This document shows, piece by piece, positions 34,172-43,400 of a stretch of 64,000 nucleotides of DNA. The position numbers and the translations under genes were made by a program. Position 1 is the stretch's first letter; every line of letters starts with the position of its first letter. Under the pieces are notes generated by a model that did no database searches, was not told the DNA's origin, and saw only the letters and a program-made list of their open reading frames with translations. Source of the stretch: an uncultured Roseateles sp. (GTDB taxonomy: Bacteria > Pseudomonadota > Gammaproteobacteria > Burkholderiales > Burkholderiaceae_C); NCBI RefSeq assembly GCF_963422335.1, contig NZ_OY729424.1, positions 4,526,001 through 4,590,000 on the forward strand, read 5' to 3'.

Positions 34172-35655
34172 CCACCGGCAAAGCAACAATTCATCGTCTG
34201 GCCACCGGCGTGCCCGGCCTGGATGAGGTCCTCGGCGGCGGATTGCCCGAGTTCTCGTTCAACCTGATCGCCGGCACACCGGGCTGTGGCAAGACCACGC
34301 TGGCACACCAGATCATGTTCGCGCTGGCCACCCCCGAGCGGCCGGCCCTGTACTTCACCGTGCTGGGCGAGCCGCCGCTGAAGATGCTGCGCTACCAGCA
34401 GCAGTTCGACTTCTTCGAGCTCGACAAACTGAACAAGTCGATACGCTTCATCAACCTGGCCGAAGACATGGTCGGTGGCGACCTCGACAAGGTGCTGTCG
34501 CGCATCGTCGAGGAGGTCGAGGCGCGCGGCCCGGGCCTGGTGTTCGTTGACTCGTTCCGCTCGGTCATCCTGGCCAGCCAGGGCGAGGGCCACAGCTTCC
34601 TGAGCCTGCAGCGCTTCATCCAGAACCTGGGCGTGCTGATGACCAGCTGGCAGGCCACCACCTTTTTGATCGGCGAGTATTTCACCGAGTCCGAGCCCAA
34701 CCCCATCTTCACCGTGGCCGACGGCCTGATCTGGCTGCGCCAGAGCGTGCAGGGCAATTCGATGGTGCGCAAGCTGGAGATCATGAAGATGCGCGGCCAG
34801 CCCACCCTGCCCGGCCTGCACACCTTCCGCATCAACCGCGGAGGCCTGCAGGTGTTTGCGCCGCCGCAGCTGTCCGCTGTGACCGCCCCGGACATCGAGA
34901 ATGAAGCGCGCTCTCGCCTGCTGACCGGCGTGCCCGGCCTGGACGCGATGCTGGGCGGCGGCCTGCCGCGCGGCTATTCGCTGCTGGTCGCGGGCCCATC
35001 GGGCTCCGGCAAAAGCGTGCTGGCCTCGGCCTTTCTGATGGAGGGGGCGCGCTGCGGTGAAACCGGCGTGATCGCCGCCTTCGAACAGCGCCCCACCCGC
35101 TCGCGCGGGCGAGGCTTGGCCGCACTGATCGAGAGCGGCCGGGTAGGCGTGGTCGACACCCGTGCGCCAGGCCTGTCGGTCGACGAGATCGCCCAGATGC
35201 TGATCGCCGAGATAAGCCGGCTCAAGGCCACCCGGGTGGTGATCGACTCGCTGTCCGGCTTCGAGCTGGCCCTGGCGCCGACCTTCCGCGCCGACTACCG
35301 CGAGGCGCTGGCCCGGCTGGTGTCGGCGCTGGCCAGCACCGGCGTGACGGTGCTGATGACCTCGGAGCTGGAAGACCGCTACAACGACCTGCGCTTCAGC
35401 CCCTACGGCACGGCCTTTCTGACCGACGCCATCATCGTGCAGCGCTATATCGAGGTCGGCAGCCGGCTGGAGCGGGTGATGGCGGTGGTCAAGGTGCGCG
35501 CCAGCGCCCATTCGTCCGCCCTGCATCGGTTCAGCATCGATGACACTGGCATACAGGTCGGCGAGATGCTGGCCGGTTACGAGGGCCTGCTCGGTGGCAA
35601 ACCCAGCCGTCGGTCGACCCCGGACGAACTCGCCAATGGCGCCGTCGATGGCTGA
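34168..35655 (+). CDS. KaiC-like dual RecA ATPase
   Basis: Two-domain KaiC-family ATPase of 495 residues, cytoplasmic and probably hexameric. The first half has Walker A GTPGCGKT (36-43) and Walker B GLVFVDSF (123-130); the second has GPSGSGKS (276-283) and RVVIDSLSGFE. Both halves start with the repeated TGVPGLD motif (13-19 and 253-259). Where cyanobacterial KaiC has a catalytic Glu pair, the first half shows VLGE and the second AFEQ, so each keeps one Glu. No kaiA or kaiB gene is present, as in most non-cyanobacterial KaiC operons. It is coupled to an unknown protein upstream and a GGDEF-kinase fusion 24 bp downstream. Confidence 0.93.
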   Translation: MTTGKATIHRLATGVPGLDEVLGGGLPEFSFNLIAGTPGCGKTTLAHQIMFALATPERPALYFTVLGEPPLKMLRYQQQFDFFELDKLNKSIRFINLAEDMVGGDLDKVLSRIVEEVEARGPGLVFVDSFRSVILASQGEGHSFLSLQRFIQNLGVLMTSWQATTFLIGEYFTESEPNPIFTVADGLIWLRQSVQGNSMVRKLEIMKMRGQPTLPGLHTFRINRGGLQVFAPPQLSAVTAPDIENEARSRLLTGVPGLDAMLGGGLPRGYSLLVAGPSGSGKSVLASAFLMEGARCGETGVIAAFEQRPTRSRGRGLAALIESGRVGVVDTRAPGLSVDEIAQMLIAEISRLKATRVVIDSLSGFELALAPTFRADYREALARLVSALASTGVTVLMTSELEDRYNDLRFSPYGTAFLTDAIIVQRYIEVGSRLERVMAVVKVRASAHSSALHRFSIDDTGIQVGEMLAGYEGLLGGKPSRRSTPDELANGAVDG

Positions 35656-35679
35656 TCCCCTCATGCAAGGCTCGTCCCC

Positions 35680-37293
35680 GTGATCGAGCCCCCGGTGCCG
35701 CCCAAACTTGCCGAGGCCCAGCGTGCGCTGGCGCTGCTGCAGGCCCAGGCGGACGGGGTGCGTGCGCAGCTCAGCGACCTGCGGCGCGACCTGGAGCAGG
35801 TGCAGCAGGAGTTCAGCGGCACGCGTGGTGCGCAATTGCTGGAGGCCAACGAGCAGCTGGTGCTGGCCGCCCTGCGTGCCGAGACCATTGCCGAGACCGC
35901 CGTCAGCAACCTCGACGACCTGGCCCGCACCAGCCAGCGCGACCCGCTCACCGGCCTGCCCAACCGCGGCCTGATGCGGGACCGGCTTGACAAGGCGATC
36001 GCGCTGGCGCGCCGCCGCGAAACCCGCACGGCGGTGCTGTTTGTCGATCTCGACCGCTTCAAGCTGATCAACGACAGCCTGGGCCACGCCGTCGGCGACG
36101 AGGTGCTGCAACTGGTGGCGCGCCGGCTGGAGTCGGTGGTGCGCGACTCCGACACCGTCAGCCGCCATGGGGGCGACGAGTTTCTGGTGCTGCTGGCCGA
36201 AGTCGCCCATGCCCCGGACGCGGCGCTGATCGCGACCAAGATGCTGCGGGCGCTGTCCATCCCCTGCCATGTCGAGGACCAGGTGTTCCGCATCGCGGCC
36301 AGCATAGGCATCAGCGTCTATCCAGAGGACGGCAGTGATGCGGCCAGTCTGATCAAGTGCGCCGACGAAGCCATGTACCAGGCCAAGAAGCTGGCGCCGG
36401 GCAGCTTCGTCCTGCATGCCGATATGGTGGCGGGCGGTATTGCACTAGCGCGTTATGGCGCCGACCTGTTGCCCCAAGCGCTGCATGTGTTCACGGCCAC
36501 CACGGTGGCGGCCGAGCCCCGCCTGCGCGATCTGCGCGAGGCCAACGAACAGCTGGTGCTGTCGGCCCTGAATGCACGCGAGCTGGAGGCCCAGGCCGAG
36601 GTTGCCCACCGCCGCCAGATCCAGTTCCTGGCCGTGGTGGCCCATGAGTTGCGCAACCCGCTGGCCCCGATACGCACCGCCGCCGAGTTGCTGGACAAGG
36701 GCCGCCACGATGCTGCGCTGATGATGCGCTTGAAGGTCATCATCGAGCGCCAGGTCGCCCACATGGCCCGGCTGGTCGACGATTTGCTGGATGGCTCGCG
36801 CGTCGGCGTGGGCAAGTTCCGGCTCGAACGCAGCCGCGTCGATCTGGCCGAGATCTTCGGCGCCGCCATCGACAGCTGCCGGCCCGCCATGCTGACCCGC
36901 CGCCAGACCCTGGAGATGCCGCCGCTGCCCGGCCCGCTGCCGGTGCTGGCCGACCCGGTGCGGCTGGCCCAGGTGTTCAGCAATCTGCTGGAGAACGCAT
37001 CGAAGTACTCGCCCGAGGGCACGACGATCACACTGACCGTGCAGTCGGCGAGCGGGGTGGCCTGCGTCTGCATCACTGACACCGGCATCGGTATCTCGGC
37101 CGAGGCGATGCCGCATATTTTCGACCTGTTCGTGCAGGGCCCTCAGCCCTGGAGCCATCCGAACCGCGGCATGGGCATAGGCCTGGCGGTGGTGCGCAAC
37201 CTGGTGGAAGCCCATCATGGCAGCGTGATGGCCCGCAGTGCCGGCCCCGACCAGGGCAGTGAGTTCGCCGTCACCCTGCCGCTGGCTCCCTGA
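35680..37293 (+). CDS. GGDEF-histidine kinase fusion protein
   Basis: Cytoplasmic protein of 537 residues that joins two signalling enzymes. N-terminal coiled coil (10-85), then a GGDEF domain with RDPLTGLPNR, FVDLDRFKLIND and HGGDEF (163-168) preceded by an inhibitory RxxD site (RDSD, 155-158). A second coil leads into a HisKA domain with His322 in FLAVVAHELRNPLAPI and a HATPase with NLLENASKYS, TDTGIGIS and GMGIGLAVVRN. The motif EANEQLVL occurs in both coils (55-62 and 287-294), as if a diguanylate cyclase and a kinase with the same linker had been fused. The start is probably GTG at 35680. There is no receiver. Confidence 0.9.
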   Translation: MIEPPVPPKLAEAQRALALLQAQADGVRAQLSDLRRDLEQVQQEFSGTRGAQLLEANEQLVLAALRAETIAETAVSNLDDLARTSQRDPLTGLPNRGLMRDRLDKAIALARRRETRTAVLFVDLDRFKLINDSLGHAVGDEVLQLVARRLESVVRDSDTVSRHGGDEFLVLLAEVAHAPDAALIATKMLRALSIPCHVEDQVFRIAASIGISVYPEDGSDAASLIKCADEAMYQAKKLAPGSFVLHADMVAGGIALARYGADLLPQALHVFTATTVAAEPRLRDLREANEQLVLSALNARELEAQAEVAHRRQIQFLAVVAHELRNPLAPIRTAAELLDKGRHDAALMMRLKVIIERQVAHMARLVDDLLDGSRVGVGKFRLERSRVDLAEIFGAAIDSCRPAMLTRRQTLEMPPLPGPLPVLADPVRLAQVFSNLLENASKYSPEGTTITLTVQSASGVACVCITDTGIGISAEAMPHIFDLFVQGPQPWSHPNRGMGIGLAVVRNLVEAHHGSVMARSAGPDQGSEFAVTLPLAP

Positions 37294-37432
37294 GCCGGGA
37301 TATCGGTAAAACCGACCGGGAGCGCCACTTGCTCCGCGCGGGCCGCGGGCAGGCACGCCGTTTGCCCTGTCAGTCCGTGGGCGAGCTTTTCACCCACAGA
37401 AACAATGCCCGCAAGGGCCGGAGGATGGTTTG

Positions 37433-40400
37433 ATGGCGGTAGGCAATCTGGCGGCACGGGTCTGGCACCAAGCAACGGCGGGACCGTGGCGGCAATGGGG
37501 GCGGCTGAGCCTGGGCAGGCTGGACCTGGGCCGCGAGGAGGCGCCGCTGCGCGAGGCGCTGTTCAGCGCCGACCAGATGGCCGCCCATGGCGTTGCCCTG
37601 GCCCGCCAGCATGTGCTGGACCCGCAACACCGGCCCGACCGCCTGCTCGCCCGCCTGAGCGACAACGAGGCCCTGCTCACCGGCGTGGGCAAGCTGCTGT
37701 CCGAGGCGGTGGCGGCCGAGCTGCCCATCACCCCGGCGGCCGAATGGCTGCTCGACAACCTCTACCTGATCGAGGAAGAGATACGCACCGCCCGCCGCCA
37801 CCTGCCCAAGGGCTACAGCCGCGAGCTGCCACGCCTGGCCGCCCGCAACGGCGACCTGGAAAGCCTGGGCCGGCCGCGTGTCTACGAGCTGGCGCTGCAG
37901 GCGATCGCCCATGCCGACGGCAGCCTGAGCCGTGGCACCCTGAGCCGCTTCGTCGCCGCCTACCAGAGCGTGCAGCCGCTGACCCTGGGCGAGCTGTGGG
38001 CCTTTCCCATCATGCTGCGCCTGGCCCTGATCGAGAACCTGCGCCGCGTCGGCGTCAGTGTGACCCTGGGCCGGCAGGACCGTGACGCCGCCGACGGCTG
38101 GGCCCAGTCCATGCTCGAAGCGCTGGAGCTGCGCTCCAGCGACCTGATACTGGTGATCGCCGACATGGCGCGCGCCGCACCCACGCTCAGCAGCGCCTTC
38201 GTCGCGGCCTTTGCCCGCCGGCTGCAGGGCCAGGGGGCGCAGCTGGCGCTGCCGCTGACCTGGGTCGAGCAACGCCTCGCCGACCAAGGCCAGAGCATCG
38301 AGCAGATGGTGCATCTGCAAAGCCAGTCCCAGGCGGCCAGCCAGGTCTCGGTGGCCAACAGCGTGGGCAGCCTGCGCCTGCTGGGCGCCATCAACTGGCC
38401 CGAGTTCGTCGAGAACCTGAGCCATGTCGAGCAGACCCTGCGCGGCGACCCCAGCGCGGTCTACGAGCAGATGGACTTCATCACCCGCGACGCCTACCGC
38501 CTGGCGGTGGAGCGCCTGGCCCGGCGCAGCGGCCGCACCGAGCTGGAAGTCGCCAGCCATGCGGTCGAGCTGGCCGAGCTGGCACAACAGCGCCTCAGCG
38601 ACGCGCAGGGGCTGGAGCGCCAGGGCCATGTCGGCCACTACCTGCTGGGCCATGGCCGCTCGGCGCTGGAGCAGCTGCTGGGCCTGCGCGTCAGCCGCTG
38701 GCGGGCGCAGCATCCGGGCTGGGCGATGCCGCTGGGCGCCTATGTCGGTGCCGGCCTGCTCGGCGCCCTGCTGCTGGCGGCCGGGCCCTTCCTCAAGGTC
38801 GCACTGGGCGGTGCCCCGCCGCCGCCCTGGGCACTGGCGGGCCTGGGCCTGCTCTTGCTGCTCGCGACCTGGCAGCTGTCGCTGGCGATCCTGAACTGGA
38901 TCGTCACCCTCGTCGTGCAGCCGCAGGTCATGCCGCGCATGGACTATGCGCTGGGCCTGCCGGCCAGCGCCCGCACGCTGGTGGTGGTGCCGACGATGCT
39001 GAGCAGCCCGGCCGGCATCGAGTCCCTGCTCGAAGGCCTGGAGCTGCGCTTTCTGGCCAACCGCGACGCCCAGCTGCAGTTTGCGCTGCTGACCGACCTG
39101 GCCGATGCCCGCGAGGAGCACCGCCCCGAAGACGCCGGGCTGATTGCCCTGGCCAGCGCCGGCATCTCGGCGTTGAACCTGCGCTATGCCGGCAGCGGCG
39201 GCAGCGCGCCCTTCCTGCTGCTGCACCGGCCACGCCGCTGGAACAGCCGCCAGGCGCACTGGATGGGCCGCGAGCGCAAGCGCGGCAAGCTGGCCGATCT
39301 GAATGCGCTGCTGCGCGGCCGCGCCGGTGTCGGTCCGGATGAGGCCTTCTCGCACCTGATCGGTGACCGCAACGCCCTGGCCACGGTGCGCTACGTCATC
39401 ACCTTGGACACCGACACCCAGCTGCCGCGCGGCAGCGCCCTGCAGCTGGCGGCCAGCATGGCCCATCCGCTGAACCGTCCGCGCTTCGGCAGCGGCAAGC
39501 AGGCGCGGCGCGTGATCGAGGGCCACGCCATCCTCCAGCCCCGCGTGGGCCTGAGCCTGCCCAGCACCGGACGCTCGGGCTATGCCCGCCTGCACGGCGG
39601 CGAGCCGGGCATCGACCCCTACACCCGTGCCGTCTCGGACGTCTATCAAGACCTGTTCGACGAGGGCTCCTTCATCGGCAAGGGCATTTACGACGTCGAT
39701 GCCTTCGAGTACGCGCTGGGCGAGCAATTGCCCGACAACCGCATCCTCAGCCACGACCTGCTGGAGGGCTGCTATGCCCGCGCCGGCCTGCTCAGCGATG
39801 TGCAGTTGATGGAGGAGGCACCCGTGCGCTACGGTGCCGACGTGGCCCGCCGCCACCGCTGGATTCGTGGCGACTGGCAGCTGCTGGGTTGGCTGCGCCA
39901 GCGCCTGTACCTGCTGCCTGACAAGCCCTTGAACCCGCTGTCCGCGCTGTCGCGCTGGAAGCTGTTCGACAATCTGCGCCGCAGCCTCAGCCCCGCCGTG
40001 CTGACGAGCCTGTTGCTGGTGGGCTGGCTGGCCCTGCCCGAACCCGCGATGTGGACGGTGCGCGTGCTGCTGATCATCGGCCTGGTGCCGCTGACCGCCC
40101 AGTTGCTGGACCTGCTGAAACGCCCGCTGAACCTGACCGGGCTGAATGCCCGCCATGTGGGCGTGCAGCCGTTCGGCCATCAGCTGCTGCAGCTGCTGCA
40201 GACGCTGGCCTGCCTGCCGCATGAGGCCGGCTACAGCCTGCACGCGATCGCCGTGACGCTGTGGCGCAGCCTGGTCTCCAGGCGCAATCTGCTCGAGTGG
40301 ACGGCCTCGGCCGATGTGCGCCAGGGCGCACCGGCCGGCAGCCTGCTGGCCCTGGGCCAGGCAGCGGCACGCATGTGGCTGGGGCCGCTGATCGCCGGGC

Positions 40401-43400
40401 TGGCCGGCGCGGCCCTGCTGCAGCTGCGCCCCGAGGCCCTGCCGCTGGCCGCTCCGGTGCTGCTGCTGTGGCTGGCCTCGCCGCTGCTGGTGTGGTGGCT
40501 TGACCGCCCGCTGCGCGCCCGCCGCCCGGCGCTGAGCCAGGCCCAGCAGCGCTATCTGCGCACGATGGCGCGCCGCACCTGGGCCTTCTTCGACACCTGC
40601 GTCGGTGCCGAAGACAACCATCTGCCGCCCGACAATCTGCAGGAGCACCCGGTGCCCCGCATTGCCCACCGCACCTCGCCAACCAATATCGGCTTCGCGC
40701 TGCTGGCCAACCTGACCGCTCACGATCTGGGCTACATCACGCTGAGCCAGATGCTGGCGCGCATCGCCGCGACGCTCGACACCCTGGAGCGACTGGAGCG
40801 CCACCGCGGCCACTTCCTCAACTGGTACGACACCCAGACCCTGGAGCCGCTGCGGCCCCGCTATGTATCGACCGTGGACAGCGGCAACCTGACCGCTCAG
40901 CTGCTGACCCTGCGCGGCGGCCTGCTGACGATGGCCGACGAGTCCCTGCTGACGCCGACCTGGTGTGCCGGCCTGGCCGACACCTATGCGTTGCTGCGCG
41001 AGGCCCTGCTCGAGAGCGGGTCCACCGTGCCGCTGGAAGCCTTCGAGCAATTGCTGCAGCGCTGGTGCGATGCCCCCATCGCCACCTTGATCGGCCTGCG
41101 CAGCGCGCTGGAGAGCCTGCACGCGGCCAGCATCGAGCTGCTGGCGGCCGTGGCCCTGCAGGCGCTGACCGGTGAGGCCAAGCGCTGGGCGCAGCGGCTG
41201 ACCCTGCAATGCCTGGCAGCGCTCGATGAGCTGGCCGACCTGCTGCCCGACGGCGCTGCGCTGCTCGAACATTCGCATCTGGCCGGCGACGCCAGCTTGC
41301 GCGAGCTGGCCGGCCGCGCCGACGCCAGCGAGGCGGCCCGCGCCTGCCTGATCCGGCTCGAGGCGCTGGCCGCCCGCGCCGGCGCGCTGTGCGAGATGGA
41401 GCAGGGCTTTCTGTACGACAGCTTCCGCCACCAGCTGGTGATTGGCTACAACGTCGACGAGCACAGCGCCGACACCGGTTACTACGACCTGCTGGCCTCC
41501 GAGGCGCGGCTGGGGGTGTTTGCGGCCATCGCCCTGGGCCAGCTGCCGCAGGAGGCCTGGTTCGCGCTGGGCCGCCAGCTCAGCACCGTCAATGGCGAGC
41601 CGGTGCTGATGTCCTGGAGCGGCTCGATGTTCGAGTACCTGATGCCGATGCTGCTGATGCCCAGCGATGCCCATACCCTGCTCGACCAGAGCTGCATGGC
41701 GGCGGTGGGCCGGCAGATCGAGTACGGCCACGAGCGTGGCGTGCCCTGGGGCATTTCCGAGTCGGGCTACAACGCCACCGATGCAGCCCTGAACTACCAG
41801 TACCGAGCCTTCGGCGTGCCCGGCCTGGGCCTGAAGCGCGGCCTGGCAGAAGACCTGGTGGTGGCGCCCTACGCCAGCCTGATGGCTCTGTTGCTGGAGC
41901 CGGTGGCGGCCTGCGAGAACCTGCAGCGGCTCGAAGCGCTGGGCGCCACGGGCAGCTTCGGCTTTCACGAGGCGTTGGACTTCACGCCGCTGCGCCTGCC
42001 GCGCGGCCAGAGCCATGCCGTGGTGCGCTCCTACATGGCCCACCACCAGGGCATGGGCCTGCTGGCCATGGCCCAGGTGCTGCGCGGCCCGCGCATGCAG
42101 CAGTTCTTCGAGGCCGACCCACGCCTGCTCGCCACCCTGCCCCTGCTGCACGAGCGTGTGCCCAAGGGCGTGGTCCGGCACGCGGCGGCGGCCGAGCGGG
42201 CGGCGCTGCGCAGCCCCAGCTCCGGCAGCGAGGTGCCGGTGCGCTGCTTCACCGACCCCGACACGCCGGCACCCGAGGTTCATCTGCTGTCCAACGGCAG
42301 CTATCACGTCATGGTGACCCAGGCCGGCGGCGGCTACAGCCGCCACAAGGACATGGCCGTGACCCGCTGGCGCGAAGACAGCACCTGCGATGCCTCGGGC
42401 AGCTTCTGCTATCTGCGTGATGTCGACAGCGGTGCGCTGTGGTCCACCGCCCACCAGCCCACACGCACCACCGGCAGCCACTACCAGGCCATCTTCTCCG
42501 AGGGCCGGGCCGAGTTCCGCCGCCGCGACCATGGCATCGAGACACATACCGAGATCGCCGTGTCGCCCGAGGACGCGATCGAGCTCAAGCGGGTGCACAT
42601 CAAGAACACCAGCCGCAGCACGCGCCAGATCGAGATCACCAGCTATGCCGAGGTGGTGCTGGCCTCGGCCGCCAGCGATGTGCAGCACCCGGCCTTCAGC
42701 AAGCTGTTCGTGCAGACCGAGATCCTGCCCGAGGCCGGCGCCCTGCTGTGCAACCGCCGGCCGCGCGCGTCCAACGACGCCTCGCCCTGGATGCTTCAGC
42801 TGCTGGCCGTGCATGGCATGCGCGGCAGCAAGGGCGGCACGGTGTCGCATGAGACCGACCGCTCCCGCTTCATCGGCCGTGGCGGCAGCCTGCAGGCGCC
42901 TCTGGCGCTGCGCCAGCGCGGGCCCTTGTCGAACACCGCCGGCTCGGTGCTGGACCCGGTGGCGGCCAGCCGCTGCGTGGTCACCCTGGCGCCGGACCAG
43001 AGCATCATCGTCGACATCGTCATCGGCGTGGCCGACAGCCGCGACGGTTGCCTGGCCCTGGTCGAGAAATACCGCGACCGCCGCCTGGCCGAGCGCGTGT
43101 TCGAGCTGGCCTGGACGCACAGCCAGGTGGTGCAGCGCCAGCTCAATTGCAGCGAGGCCGAGGTGCAGCTCTTTGCCCGCCTGGCCAGCGCGGTGATCTT
43201 CAACCAGGCGACGCTGCGCGCCGACCCCGCCATCATCAAGCAGAACCGGCGCGGCCAATCGGGCCTGTGGGGCTACACGATCTCGGGCGATCTGCCCATC
43301 GTGCTGGTGCAGATCGGCGACATCGCCCATCTGGAGCTGGTGCGCCAGCTGGTGCAGGCCCATGCCTGGTGGCGGCTGAAGGGCCTGGCCGTCGATCTGG

